Below are positions 45,034-56,953 of a DNA stretch of 64,000 bases, in pieces; position 1 is the first letter of the stretch, and every line of letters starts with the position of its first letter. The translations under genes were made by a program, and so were the position numbers. The notes beneath the pieces are model-generated. The model saw only the letters and a program-made list of their open reading frames with translations, ran no database searches and had not been told where the DNA came from. Origin of the DNA: Neurospora tetraspora (lineage: Eukaryota > Ascomycota > Sordariomycetes > Sordariales > Sordariaceae); the NCBI RefSeq assembly GCF_033439725.1, contig NW_026944386.1:2976001-3040000 (forward strand), written 5' to 3'.

Positions 45034-46810
45034 TCAGATGTGCTTCTTGCTGTATCCATAGCCACCATTCATGTGTCCCGAAACCCTCTGAGCAGCAATG
45101 ACCGAGCCGTTCACCTTGCTATTAACATGTGAGGCCAGTCGGCGGCTTGCTGCACCTTGCGCGCTGAACTTATCCAACACGCTGATGAAAAGAACCTGGA
45201 TCAACCAGATCCAGACTCTTAACAGCCAGTCAAGGAATCCCAGCTCGGGCTTTCTGCCACGGCTATATGTCGAATCCTTGAACTCGAACGGGACCCGTCC
45301 TCCCAAGTGTTCCATGGCAACCCGAATGCCACTGCTAAATCCATCTTCATGGAACCCGTATTTAGTCCAGGCGCCTGCGTAACTGATACCTCGGGTGTTC
45401 TGGATGTAGTCGAGCCGGTCTTGAGCTTTGATTGCGGCGGGGGTGTAGAGCGGGTGCGCATATATGTAGGTTCCTTGAACCGTCGAAGGGTCTGGTTGAT
45501 GCAGGGGGTTCAGGGTCACCAAGACATCGCCGTACTGCTCCCGGGGAATGTGCTGCAAGATGTTCATGTTGTAAGTCAGCGATACCTGATCGATGTTCCT
45601 GCCAGTAACGGGAGATGACCGCGTCAGATAATTCCAGCTACTCCAGGCCCTCGGGGACTGCGGCATGAGCGAGGTATCAGAGTGCAACACCGCAACGTTA
45701 TCCGAAGTCCTGAAGTTGCGCAGGATATCTCGCTCCTCGTCGGTGGCTGAGTCCCGGATGATAGAGTAAGCTTGGTCGCCGTGAGTGGCAAGAATCACAT
45801 GGTCAAAGACCTCAGAGCGACCGCCCTTGATGTGCAAACGAACACGGCCGTCAGGTTCGTTTGTGGCCCTTGTGACTTCAGACTTTAGGTGCAGATGGTT
45901 CGACGGGAAACCATTCATGACCGTGTCGATGTAGCCTTTGGAGCCTGTGGATATCGTAAGCCAGTCTGGGCGGGCGGCAACTGTGGAAAGAAGATGATGG
46001 TTCCATCTGCGAGGAGGTCAGCACATTTGAACACAATGACACGAGATATGGTGAGGGTCATACGCACAGAAATCTGATCAGAGTAACGGCAGGGAATTCG
46101 AGAGAGCACTTGTCGGGACTGGTACTCCACACAGCCGCGGTCATGGGAATCAGGTAGTCGTCTCGGAAGGCATCCGAGTACCCTTCGCGGTCCAGGTATT
46201 CACCAATTGTCTCCTCAGGGTGAATGGCGGCATGCTGGCTCTTTGCCTGGGTAGTGTCCTCAAGGTCCACTCTCAGCACATCGAGGGCATGCTGGTTGAA
46301 GCGGATGATATCGAATATGATGCGCCACATTCGTGGGGAGAAGATATTGCCCCGCTGAGAAAATAGGGAGTTTAGTGAGGATCTAGCCCACTCAAACTTT
46401 CCGTAGTCTCTAGAGACCGAAAAGGTCATCTCCGTCTTGACGGGCGCAATGCCTATGTGGCTGAGGAAGTTGAGGAGGTTGGCTATAGGGGTGACGTTAG
46501 TGCATGCAACCACACAAGCAGCCGATGTAGACTACTGCAAGGTACCGATGCGTAAGTGGGACTGGGGAGAAGACGTACGGTAGGTGGCTTCGTTCATGAC
46601 GATGAAGCCAGTATCAACCTGGGTGCTATGCTTTCCCTTTCGAAAGTCCACCGTGTTTGTATGTCCTCCCAGCCGGTCGGAAGCCTCAAAGAGGTGGACA
46701 TCATGAGGGCTTCTGTTCAAGGCCCATAGAGCACCGATTCCCGCAACACCACTGCCGACGATGGCGACCTTCTTCCTGGGGTAACGGTTAGCTTCGACAG
46801 TCGTCGCCAT
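45034..46810 (-). CDS. FAD/NAD-binding amine-oxidase-like oxidoreductase
   Basis: Three minus-strand exons, 46579-46810, 46068-46482 and 45034-46006, giving 539 residues. The start at 46810 is the first ATG (ccATGgcg) in a frame that is otherwise open upstream only from a TTG. Close to the N-terminus is a dinucleotide-binding motif, VAIVGSGVAGIGALWAL, followed by an acidic-ended strand HLFEASDRLGGHTNTV, as in the flavin amine oxidase family. The conserved block QVDTGFIVMNEATYPNL spans the first intron. This is the COG2907-type group of predicted NAD/FAD-binding proteins; bacterial members often sit beside cyclopropane-fatty-acid synthases, but no such partner lies here. A hydrophobic segment near the C-terminus (about residues 460-485) may anchor it in a membrane. 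The second intron uses a GTGCGT donor, chosen because it alone keeps the frame. Substrate unknown. Confidence 0.85.
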
Positions 46811-48139
46811 GGGCAAATAAGGTCCGTGAGAAGCTGTGTGGTGTAAGGGGAGAAGAGCGGTGATAGCGGCCCCGCTGGACTTGACGATGTCGAACGGCAA
46901 TGCTTCTCGAAGCAACGTGGCCCGGACTGCATGTTGATGGGCAATGGGGCAGCCAGCCAGCCATATAAAGGTGATGCATAGCTGTATGATGAGATGGCGG
47001 CCCTACGACAGCCGATGGAGATCGAAGCTGGTGTCATTCCAATGACAACAGGGCTGGCTGGCTGGATGGCTGATGGTGGTCAATGCAGCCGAAACAGGTC
47101 AGCCTGTTGGGACCACTTGGTCGCCGTGTTCATTGGGCCTTGAGCCCCTCGAGCCGTGGCATGAGGTAGAACAGAGGATCAAGACTCCCTTTCTCGCTTG
47201 GGCAGCAGAGGTGCTACACATGCATCGCTGTCGTACGTAGTGGGCTTGTCCGGGTCCGATAGCGATTGGCTGCCACCCCCAGAAAGTTGGTGGAGTGGCC
47301 AGCAGGAGGACAACAAAGATAAGTGATCCGGGGTTGGCTGACAAGACAAGAGTGTGGTACAGCATGATGAGTTGATAGAGAATAGCACTTACATAGGCTC
47401 GTCCGGCAGCTCCTCTTGTCCACCCATCTTGTCCATTGATCACTTCCTCGTGTAACCAAATGGCGATCTCATGTAACGCACGGCGGGGAACTGAGAAAGG
47501 GCATTCGATACCCGATTGAAAACCGCTTGAAGCGTCCAGAATAACGAGGGTTTCCACTTGGCCCGGTCGATATCTCCAGCGTCGAAGGTTTCGATTGTTG
47601 TCCCCGGCCGTTCAAACGTGCCAGTGGGTTGAAGGTGAAGCGAGGAAAGAAGATGCGATGGCAAAGCGCTTGCTTCACGGCACGTTGAAGCGCAGAGTGA
47701 GGAGGCGTTTTCGTATGTATCCCCTCCAGCATCTGTTAGTGAGTCTCAACCTTAACTAGTATGGCAAAAAAGATCGCTCTACTACCCCTCTTAACAGATG
47801 TTTTGGCGAGGTACGAGAGATTTAGCGGTTTCCTTGTGCGACTGGTCGTCGCTGCCGAAAGTGAAGGCATCTCCTGCGATTCTGGCAGTGAAGGTGCACT
47901 CGCGTTTGCCTGTGCCCAAAAACCTTCAAGTTGGAAGGAGCGACCTTCGGTTGAGTTGAACCTTGGAACCTTGAGGACCTTCCACCGCCATGTAGAGATA
48001 AGTAGCAGGCAGGAAGTTCGGACGAGAGCTGCATCAGTCAACCGATAGTTTCGCCGTCTTCAGGTTCGAGGCGACGCCGCTGGTGAGGCTGGGAATAGAA
48101 ATGGACAGGAAGGGAAGAGATGTTCCTCGTCATCGATCA
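46811..48139. other. Intergenic region upstream of the oxidoreductase
   Basis: About 1.3 kb with no supported gene. Overlapping frames of 60-150 codons exist on both strands, but none has domains or splice signals that join into something recognisable. The part nearest 46811 should hold the promoter of the oxidoreductase gene. Confidence 0.45.
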
Positions 48140-48141
48140 TA

Positions 48142-48705
48142 CTCGAGGGTGGTGGGTGCCTTTCTGGCTCTGGGCGCCAAGGCTCTTCCACCCTCTCCCC
48201 ATAGGGAGAGGGTGGCAGAAATTTGGGACATAAAATAAATCTGGGACACTCGAATCTGCATACAAAATGCTAAGAAACCAAACCACCAACTCCATTTCAA
48301 CCACTCAACACTTTTCAAATATTCTACCAAAATTAATATAGGGCCTTTGAATAAAGAAAAGCCAATATCCAAAAGTGCATCATGAACAAAAATTTTCTTG
48401 GGCTAGAAAAATTGAGTTTTTGGTATCAATGCCCTATAAATTAGGCGGTGCAGGCTTCCGCTTCAGGCTTGGTATATGACATGAACTAAGGGAACGATGA
48501 ATTTCTTGAGCAAACCGCAACCAAATTTATTGCTGAAAGTTGGAATAAGCTAGTAATCATCAGGTCTATCAGCTGTGAAAGTTGCATCTTGATATCTTGA
48601 GAAATGGCTGCGTGGTGAGAAGGGTCAATGAGATTTCCTGCAATTCCCATACAAATGGCCATGTCCCAGATTTATTTTATGTCCCAAATTTCTGCCACCC
48701 TCGAG
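48142..48705. mobile_element. MITE-like element, 44-bp terminal inverted repeats, TA duplication
   Basis: The right end (48662-48705) is a 44-bp sequence whose reverse complement is present perfectly at the left end in two parts, 48142-48152 and 48216-48248. Both ends start CTCGAGGGTGG and are flanked by TA (48140-48141 and 48706-48707), the target duplication of Tc1/mariner-type elements. The interior is AT-rich and has no transposase frame, so the element is non-autonomous. The left arm is broken by 63 extra bases (48153-48215); the 8-mer GAGGGTGG occurs on both sides of a 55-bp core (48145-48152 and 48208-48215), as if a second small insertion had entered. That insert contains a perfect hairpin with 12-bp arms (48188-48199 with 48204-48215) and a CATA loop. 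Attribution to a superfamily rests only on the TA and the repeat structure. Confidence 0.75.
48188..48215. repeat. Perfect 12-bp hairpin inside the left arm of the MITE
   Basis: CCACCCTCTCCC is followed by CATA and then by its exact reverse complement. It lies at the right edge of the 63-bp segment that interrupts the left inverted repeat. It might form a cruciform or be the footprint of a nested insertion. Confidence 0.8.
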
Positions 48706-48707
48706 TA

Positions 48708-49135
48708 CCAAGCGCATGGTATGTATCACCTGCCAAGGGCTGCCCCTGAGACGAACGCATGGAATCGTCGCAAGACTATCGGTCGCCGCTTACCTTCCCC
48801 TTTTTCTTGTGAAGCATTGTTATTCATGACTGGTCGTCAAGCATGCCACGAGAGAAACCCCACGCACAATGCAACGCGACTAGCTGACCGAAGGTTCGAA
48901 CTTCGATGATCGGCTCAATTGAACGGCTGGTATCGTGGCAGGAAGTAAGGAGACATTGATCGGTGAAAATAACGGACAGATTGGAAGTACCAAATGTCAT
49001 ATCTGGCTATGATTATGGAAATGGACGAGGGATGAAGGTGACAAACCGAGATCATCAACGCGACAAGACGACAGTTGCACAGCATGCGGGGTTACCCTTG
49101 CTTATAAGAGTAATATGATGATTGATTGTCAAGAA
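48708..49135. other. Intergenic, no feature recognised
   Basis: About 430 bp between the MITE-like element and the tRNA-like gene. There is no supported frame. A short palindrome around 48890-48906 (cgaaggttcgaacttcg) resembles a T-arm but lacks the rest of a tRNA. Confidence 0.4.
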
Positions 49136-49206
49136 GTTACTCTGGCGGAGTGGTTAACGCGCTGCCTTTTTTGCTTGGCGCGTAGGTTCGAATCCTACAG
49201 GTGACA
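49136..49206 (+). tRNA. tRNA-like gene, isotype unclear, anticodon arm irregular
   Basis: The 71 bases contain an excellent internal RNA polymerase III promoter: an A box (TGGCGGAGTGG) and a B box (GGTTCGAATCC) inside a perfect T arm, GTAGG-TTCGAAT-CCTAC. A run of T follows 3 bases after the end. The D arm (GCG...CGC with GAGTGGTTAA) is of the Leu/Ser class. The acceptor arms GTTACTC and AGGTGAC pair at six positions, two of them G-U, with a mismatch at the base of the stem. The middle part (CTGCCTTTTTTGCTTGG) does not fold into a proper 5-bp anticodon stem with a 7-base loop, and there is no long variable arm as Leu/Ser tRNAs should have. It may be a damaged tRNA, a tRNA-derived relic still able to be transcribed, or a tRNA read wrongly by eye. 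Confidence 0.55.
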
Positions 49207-50740
49207 TTCTTTTTTCCCTTTTATTTTCATGGACATGATCTCTTTTGTGCCATTTCTTCTCGTGATGATCCTTTTCATCCTTTTTGACTTTTTTTAAGGA
49301 AGCGAGGGTTCAGTTCTTGTAAAGTTGAGATGCAAGGTATATACGCGTGTGTATAGGTCTTCGTAGAAGTTATCACCGAGTGGCCAAATTCATAATCTTG
49401 AAACCTTCGTGGAAACATATCTTTAAACTTTTTGTTTCAAATACAACCATATTCCCGTAGGGAACTGTGAAATCAAAGCCCATGACATCTCCATTTTCCT
49501 AACCATCAATCAAGAGATTTTTCTAGTATCCGGTCTGTCAACTAGCTACCAGCATCTCTTACCAACCATTCCTGTGATGACTACTCAACCAAAGAACTAA
49601 CATCAGAGCCTACGCAACAAGCACATGGCAAGGCACCAAAAGACAATGACCCTCTTCCTTGAAAGAACCATGGACGACCACACAACTAACAAGTCGACAT
49701 TTTTCATGCCTGTTTGCACATGCTTTCAATCCCAGCCAGTGAGACACCACGTTGTCCAGGGCACAACAGATCGCAACACACGGACCGGACCGTTCGGCAC
49801 GGAGCACGGGAGGACCGGTCACGGCCGGACAGCAAAAGCACCCGGACGCCGTGCCGATGTGCTGGTGAAGAGAGCACAACGAGCACGGAGAGGCCGGGGG
49901 CCATGATGGACGCACCGACCCGACATGACAGGACCGACGGAAACATGCCTCGAATGAACCTCATGGGCATCGCTTCAGTTCGTGTGCCAATGCCAACAAA
50001 CGCGAGCACAACCTCAAATCACAGCACATCGTAGTAGAAGCAAAACATCAAAATCATATCCTATCTAAAAAGGGGAAACATGGGATGTCAAAATGTCGAA
50101 GCCAAACGGGATCGCGTATTCATCGCGGAGCCTTGAATTTCTGAAAAAAAAAACAAAGCAACGCATTCATAGCAATTCTTGAGACTCTCAGTTTTAATCT
50201 CCCCGGTTAATACAACCCAACGACTGTCTGAAACAGTAAAATTCGTCATTGGGCCTATATTCTGCGTCCCCGGGTGCAACTTTCTGAAGAGAAAAAAAGG
50301 AGAAAAAAAGTTCTAAAAATGGGGGTGGGGAGGGAAGGCTTAAATAGTCTTTTCCGGGTACAGTTGGTGCGGTGGTGCACAGGGCAGGCGTTTCTCCACT
50401 TGGAATTTCATGCCATGCACGATCCGACGGCAAGTGAGCGGCAACTGCTTGCTACCCCTGAGGTTCCAGGGTTAGGGGTTATTGTAGCAGTCCCCTCGGG
50501 ACAGGATGTGTGGACAGCTCTGATGACACCTCCATTGAACATCACGGTGTACACTTGTGATAAGGATAATGACATACTTTGAAGAGATCGTTCCCATCTA
50601 TGTAGATACTTTTTAAGTTGAACTCCGTTACCAAACAGACAAACAAAAACAGACATGATATCTCAAACTCTGAAATCCCGGGGCAGTGTCCTCGCAAGGC
50701 TATCTAATCTGACAAGATAAAACCGACAAACACTCAGACT
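49207..50740. other. Intergenic, no gene supported
   Basis: About 1.5 kb. It starts with T-rich sequence after the tRNA-like gene and ends at the stop codon of the Rrp12 gene, whose 3' UTR lies here (minus strand). The frames at 49625-49906, 49610-50034 and 50274-50582 overlap antisense and show no domain. Confidence 0.45.
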
Positions 50741-53700
50741 TTAGTTCCTTCCCCTTCCACCCTTACTGACACCTCCACGCATCGGTCCACCTGTCCTCCT
50801 ACCCTCGCCCAAAGTTCTCCTTCCCTGATCGTTGCCTCCGCGACCACCGCCACGGCTAAAGCCACCACGACCAGGGCCACCTCTCCTGTCACCACCACCA
50901 CCTCTCCTGTCACCACCACCACCTCGTCCACCACCGAAGCCACCACGGCCACGGCCACCACCACCACCGCCGCCGCGTCCACCACCGAAGCCGCGTCCAC
51001 CGCCACGACCACCACCACGGCCACCGCCGCGCATGTTTTGCTTGATCTCCTTGGCTGTGTTATCATCGATGTCCATACCATCATCCTCGTCGTCGCTATC
51101 GTCGTTTTTCCTGCCCTTGCTGGAGAACTTAAGCTTGCCGCGGAGACCCCTCTTGGGCGCATCCTTGCCCTTGAGCGCCGCCACATAGGCACCAACGCCG
51201 TCCTCGTCGTCGTTGCCGCCCTTGGGCACGTCGACCTCCATCATGTCGCCGTCCTCGCCCAATATGAGCTTTCCGTCCATGTCCGTCTTGGCCTTGGACT
51301 TGGTAGTGTGCCTCTTGAGCTTGGTCGGCTTGGTAGAAGAGATGTTGGCGAGGGCGTTGCGGTCGAGCAGATCCAGAGGCTCGTTCTCGTCCTCCAGAAT
51401 ATACGTGTTGCCGCCCTTCTGCTGTGACTGTCCTCCCTTCTTGCTGCGCTTGCCCGTCATCTCGGCGTCCGAGTCGTCGGACTGCTCCGACTCGTTGTCG
51501 TCGTCGCTGCTGTAAAGGGCGTGGTCGTACTCGCTCTCGAACCGGCTGGCCTTCCTGCCGCCGGCCTCGTCGTCCGAACCCTCACCAGCCTCCTTGCCGG
51601 CCTCCTTTCTCCTCTTCGCGCGCTCCTTGGTCTTGCGGATGTTGACAATCAACTTCCTGTCATCCTCGGGGCAGTACTTGCTAACAGCCTCAAAGCCAAA
51701 GCGCCGGATCATGCGCTCGATGATGTGCTTGACCTTGGAGCGGAAATGACCCTTGTGCTCGTGACTCCAAACCATGACGTTGGGAATGAGTGTGGGGAGG
51801 CGGGGCGTCATCATCTCGGTGGGCAGGCTGATGATGCAAACCTTGACGAAGCCAAGAACGCTCTTCACGATCTCGCGGTTGTTGGAGGTAAGGAAGAGGT
51901 CCATGGTCTGGACAAGGTCGGACAAGGTTTCCTTACTGACGGTCTCTCGGAACTCGTAAAGGACGCGGGTAATGGCAGTGATAGAGGCCGAAATCATGTG
52001 AGGGGTGCTGCCAGCCAAACCGGCGCTGACCATGGTGAAGAACTCCTCAATAGAGGCGGTAGCCGCAGGAGCATCCGCGGGCATGTGGGGGACCTTGCTG
52101 TTATCGATCAAGGAGCCCTGAGCAAGAGCCATCTTCTGACCAAGGAGAACTAGAAGGTCGAAGGCGGTAGTGCGAGCCTTCTCGTTGTTCTCCTTGCAGC
52201 CAATGACAACCTCCGAAAGGATGGAGGGGATGAAGTGCAGGGAATCGTTGGGGATGAAGTGAATCAGAGCAGCAATGGCAGCCAGGCGCTCTCTCCGGGC
52301 AGGTGCCGACACCTTCTCGGAGCTGGACAGGAACAGAGTCTGGAGCTCACCATGTCTCTCCTCGAGGGCGGCCTTGCCGATGGGGGAATCCGCCAAGCGA
52401 GGAATGAGCTTGTAAGCCTTCTTCTGCAGCTGAGGGTCATCATCCTTGAAGATGACCACCGAAGCGATCTTGAAAAGGGCCTCAAAGCTGTCACGGGGGA
52501 GGTAGATAGACATGGTAACGACCAGATCCATGAGAGTGTGCGCGGCAGAGGGCATGTGATCGGCCTTCTGCTGTTGCTGGGGCTTCTTCTCGATAACCTC
52601 TTGAAGAGCCTCGGCGAGCTTCTCGCACACCATGTTAAATGTCTCGGTAAGGCGCGCGGGGGGGATGATGCTGAGGTAGGCGTTGATGGTCTGGAGGACA
52701 GGGCCGCGCTTCTGGGGAAGAGTGGTGCTGTAAACATTGAAGAGAACAGCGAGGAAGTCGGCCGCAAAGGTGGTTCCGAGGTACTCCAAGTTCTTCTGCG
52801 CCTGCTCCTTGCTGACCCTGCCGAGGAGGATAAGGTCATCGACCTCATCGGAAGTGGCGATGGCCTGGTTGGATTCAACAACGGTTCTGAGGGCGCGGCA
52901 GATATCCAAGCGCAGGTCAACCTGCTCATACAAAAGGTTGGTCAACATCTCAGCAAAGCCAGTGTCGAAGGCCTCAACAAGATCAAGGGGAAGGTCGCAG
53001 TAGCCGGGAAGAATCGACCAAATCTGCTGAACAACAGTCTCGAAGATCTTGATGTGAATGTTCTTCTCGCCCTGGTGCTCAATCACACGCTGGAACATGA
53101 TAGCACTGAGGGGAACCAATTCGCTCTTGAAGTGCGCCAGGTTGGTGTTAGAGGTGTAGTCACGGAGAAGAGGAAGCATCCAGGCTCTGCCAGGCTGACC
53201 CTTGACGGGCTTCGCGAGGTTCAGGGGAAGCACATTCAGGACCGCCTCAGGACCCATTGCACGAATCGCCTTGCCAAGGACCTCGTCGGCTTCCTGCTTT
53301 CCAGCGAAAGAATCGTTGCCGCGCATTTCGCCGATGCTCTTGACGACGGAAAGGAGGTAAGGGTTAGCCTGCCACCGAAAGGCATCGAACATGGCACCAA
53401 GGACGTTGAAAGTCTCCATCCAGGCAGCTTGGTACTGAACTGTGAGAAGGCCCTCGACGACCTTGACTAGTTGCTGAATAACCTTCTCGTCAAAAATCGA
53501 AGGCTCAAGGACGGCCTCCTTGGGAACACAGTTAGCCAGAAAGGAAACCAAGCACTCGGACGCCGAAACGCGAATGTTCTTGTGCTGAGACTCGAGGTAT
53601 CCGGAGACCAGAGTGAAAGGGTCGACCAGCTCCTGGAAGGTCTCGGCGGGCGAAATCTGACCCGCAACATCGTAGGCTCTCGACAGAATGGCGATCCAGG

Positions 53701-54743
53701 GAGGGAGGAGCTGGGTATCGTTGGGCGCGGGACGAAGTTCCCTGATAATCTCGAGCAACCGGGGAAGCTTGGCGGAGGCAACCTCGTCGGTGGCCATGCC
53801 CTCGAACATCATCTCGAAGATCTCGAAGACAGCCATGCTCATGTGCTCGTTGCCGGTCCGGGCAATGCTAAGGAGAAGCTCGCACAGAGACTCGATGCTC
53901 TTGCTGGGCCAACCACCGCTTCCAGACGCGACAGCCTTGACGAGTTGCAAGGCGTGGATGAGCTCGGGATCGAAAGTAGAGTCGGTAGTCTTCTTCTCCT
54001 TCCTCTGGGCGGCGGCCTTGTCGGCGACAAGACGGAGGCTCTGCATGGCGGTCTCGGCGCACATGGGGGCGGCGGGATGGTCGAGAGAAGGGCTCGGGGG
54101 AGGGTTCTTCAAGATGTTCCTAAGCGCTTCCTGGGCTCTCTTGCGGACCTTGGGACGCGGGTCAAGGGCAAGGGCGAGGAGGCCGGCGACAGCCCGGCGG
54201 GGGCCGATCTGGGCGGTACCGAGCTCCCATTGTGTCGCATCTTGAGCAAGGAGCAAGCTCTCGAGGGAGCCGATCGAGGCCCTCATAAGGGGAGCATCGG
54301 CATCGGGGAGGGATAGTACTGGCGCTAGGATGGTGATGATCTGGGTGAACTTGGCCTGCAGGATAGGCTTCGGGGCGAAGGGGGTGACGACATCGAGGAG
54401 GTAGACGACGGGGGTCGCGAGGTTCTCGTTGTTGAGTAGACTGAGAAGGGCGGCGAAGTAGGCGGTAGGAGTCGCGGGTGTGTTGCGCTCCTTGAAGGTG
54501 GCCTCGATAGCCTCGAGGACACTGGCAGTCTGTGACTACAGTCAGGGTCCATGTCCACGATGGAAGGTTATGCGACAGGCCATTGCAATAGCACGCTGGG
54601 GAGAAGAGAGTAGGGATACAGAAGACGAAAGATAGAAAGAGGAGAGATGCATCATGACTCTGACTTACCTGTTTTTGGCTCTGGAGATTCGGAGACCGAA
54701 TCTTGTCCAGTTTCTCCTGCAAAGACGGAGAAGTGGAAGCCAT
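50741..54743 (-). CDS. Rrp12, ribosome biogenesis and export HEAT-repeat protein
   Basis: Two minus-strand exons, 54669-54743 and 50741-54529, give 1287 residues, close to yeast Rrp12 (about 1230). The start reads MASTSPSLQEKLDKIRSPNL. The bulk is alpha-helical HEAT-type sequence, including the block known as the NUC173 domain, with long stretches of Leu/Ala-rich helices such as the DPRPKVRKRAQEALRNIL segment. Rrp12 associates with pre-40S and pre-60S particles and the Ran GTPase and helps their export from the nucleus. The C-terminal third is charged: a Lys/Arg tract, an acidic segment (SSDDDNESEQSDDSDAEM), and a tail of about 100 residues almost wholly of GGRG and RGG repeats, which suggests RNA binding. 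The intron (54530-54668) separates 25 residues from the rest. The next gene, Sec17, is on the same strand upstream. Confidence 0.93.
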
Positions 54744-55218
54744 CTTGAATGTGATGAATGGCGCTGGAGTGGGACAATGCAAGCCGCTTCGCAGTGCTGA
54801 GATGCCATGAAGAACAGAAAAGTTAGAAAAGTTGTCGCTTATCGGCGCGCACGCCCCACCCGTGTCATTGATAAGGGTCATGGCACTAGTCCGAAACCGA
54901 TCCCGACTGTAACTCCAGGGTTAGCTATGGCATCTCAGGTTCATATGTATCGCTTGGGCAGCCATTAAGGTAATACCTACAATACTGATGTTGATTTGTA
55001 TGAATAACGCATACCAACTAGGAACAAGTTTCTATTGCTTTAAGCCTATTTCACTCCCAGACGACAGGTTTGATTCCGTCTTCAGTAAATCGCCAAATTG
55101 TCGATGACCGCAATAACAATATGAGGGGTTCATCCCCATCCCAACCAGAAAACGCCGATACGAAAAAGAAAACCAAGAATCGATAAATGGTTGTATATCA
55201 TACGTTCCTCCACCCCGT
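54744..55218. other. Intergenic region between sec17 and rrp12
   Basis: A 475-bp spacer between two minus-strand genes. It should carry the sec17 3' UTR and the rrp12 promoter. A frame on the minus strand runs through the rrp12 leader but is not a gene of its own. Confidence 0.5.
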
Positions 55219-56354
55219 TTATGAGAACTCGCTGTCCGCCTCCTCAAAGTTATTCTTGATCTGGAGAAGAACGGCCGCCTTCCAGTCATCGAGCCGGCTC
55301 ATCTTATCGTACGCAGCCAGCTTGTCCTGGAACATCTCGAGGTTGTTGTTCGAGGCAGCTTCCAACAAGTCAACTAGGAGTTGGTATTCGCGCTGGCCCG
55401 TAAATGATGGGTCCTTCTCGGCATACTTGGCGATGTTGCGCTGGGCAGTGACCATATCCTTGGTCGCCAAGGAGCAGAGACCGGCCTTGAGGAAGTACTC
55501 CTTGACCGAGTACCTCATCAGGTTGCTGCCGAGTGACGCCTCCGCGACCTTCTCGAACTTCTCAATCGCGCCGAAATAGTCGCCCGCGACGGCAGAGAGA
55601 TCGGCTACCTTGAGCCACAGCTTGTTCGCAAGACTAGAAACAGTCGGTTAGACAATCCAGAATGAGGAGTCGTCGGGCTCGCAACATAGTGCAAAAGCCG
55701 TGGGCATGAGATCACTTACGCGACAGCACCGTCGTTCTCATACCACTCAGCCGCGGTCGTATAGGCCTTGATAGCCTCCGGCTTATTCTGCAGCTCGTTC
55801 TCGTAGACCTCAGCCTGGTTTTCCTTGTGCGACGCAGCTCTCCGGAAGTTGCCCGCCATAGTATACTGCTTGATGGCAACCTCGACGCAGCGCACAGCGT
55901 TATCTGGGGCATCTTTCCTATAGACCTTGAAGGCGTCCAACATGGCGTTCGCCGCATCGTTGGGCTCCTTCAACTTCTCAGTGTAGATCTTGGCAGCTTC
56001 CTCGAAACACTTGCCGGCTTCGGTGTCTGGGTAGTGGAAGATTGTCAGAACTTGTCGCCAGCTCTACATGGCCCAGAAGCGCATCGTGGGTATGTATGAT
56101 CGTGATAACGTACTCGACTTCTGCAACCTGAAAGCGTTGGCCGCCTGTATGTACTGATCCGCCGCATTCTGGTACTTGTCTTCCTTGTTTCCGAAGAGGC
56201 CCCAGCCCTTGGAAGCGCTCGCAAGAGTCTTCTCTGCCTGGTGTTCGCATTTGGCATCAGCAAGGCGTCCTTTGTCGCGAAAGTGTCAGGAGGTGTAAGG
56301 AGGGGTGGGTGGCTTTCTAACCTCTTGCTGGAGTACGCGCGGATCGACAGCCAT
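55219..56354 (-). CDS. Sec17, alpha-SNAP vesicle-fusion adaptor
   Basis: Four minus-strand exons, 56322-56354, 56114-56237, 55720-56026 and 55219-55633, give exactly 292 residues, the length of yeast Sec17. The protein links the Sec18/NSF ATPase to assembled SNARE complexes so that they are taken apart after membrane fusion. Conserved stretches include ASKGWGLFGNKEDKY near the N-terminus, the AANAFRLQK block, EAGKCFEEAAKIYTEKLKEPNDAAN, and a C-terminal part with TPR-like helices ending EADSEFS. The first exon is only 11 codons (MAVDPRVLQQE). Intron 2 was placed at the GTACGT donor, which restores the family sequence LQKSNTEAGKC. The gene shares a 599-bp divergent promoter region with the GatC-like gene. 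Confidence 0.94.
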
Positions 56355-56953
56355 GGTGGGCAAGTTATGGGATGGTATATATCGATGGGCAAGTCTGTAA
56401 GTTGGTGTCGCGTTCGCTGTATGATGCGGTTGATAGGTGTCTCAAATGCTCGGAATCAGGCGCACTCAAAGAAGCTGAGGTGTTGGTTGGGGATGGTGTC
56501 GTGTTCGTGGTTGCAGGAGGTGTTTCGTTGTCTCCCGGGGTATGCGGGATGGGATTGGGGGGTCGGGGAGTTGGCGTATGAGGGGATGACTTTAGCGGGC
56601 TGTGATCGCTGATGGCTCGCCATGGCTTTTGACGCCTGAACGTGAGGTGTTCCCTGCGGGCAGGTTGTGGGGTGACCAAGTGGACCACTAACATGTGTGA
56701 GACAGGGGTCGAGCCTTCAGCCAAAGCTCAGCTATGACGCCTGGACGCCCAGCAGGTAGAATACTTCGCAAATGTCACTCTTTCATCTCACTCAACCTCA
56801 GATATCGCGACTTTTTACAGAGCCTCACCTGAACTCACCATCAAAGAGCCCCCAAGCCGCATCATATATCCGAAACTTCACACCACAAGTTAACATCTTC
56901 TTTCAACTCTACCACCACGATCACAGAGGCATTTTCTTCCCGTCAAGGTCAAC
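56355..56953. promoter_or_regulatory. Divergent promoter region, sec17 and GatC-like gene
   Basis: A 599-bp region between two start codons pointing away from each other. It must contain the promoters of both genes. Base composition changes from GT-rich on the left to CA-rich on the right, mirroring the pyrimidine-rich non-template leaders of the two genes. No specific factor site is claimed. Confidence 0.5.

Noticed and set aside
46811-46915. Extended N-terminus of the FAD oxidoreductase
   Set aside because: The upstream extension begins with TTG, not ATG, and the first ATG at 46810 places the dinucleotide motif at the expected distance.
48885-48910. T-arm-like palindrome resembling a tRNA 3' half
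   Set aside because: No A box, acceptor stem or D arm upstream.
52235-53470. 411-codon open frame antisense to rrp12
   Set aside because: Same cause: codon bias on the coding strand. It has no start context or domain of its own.
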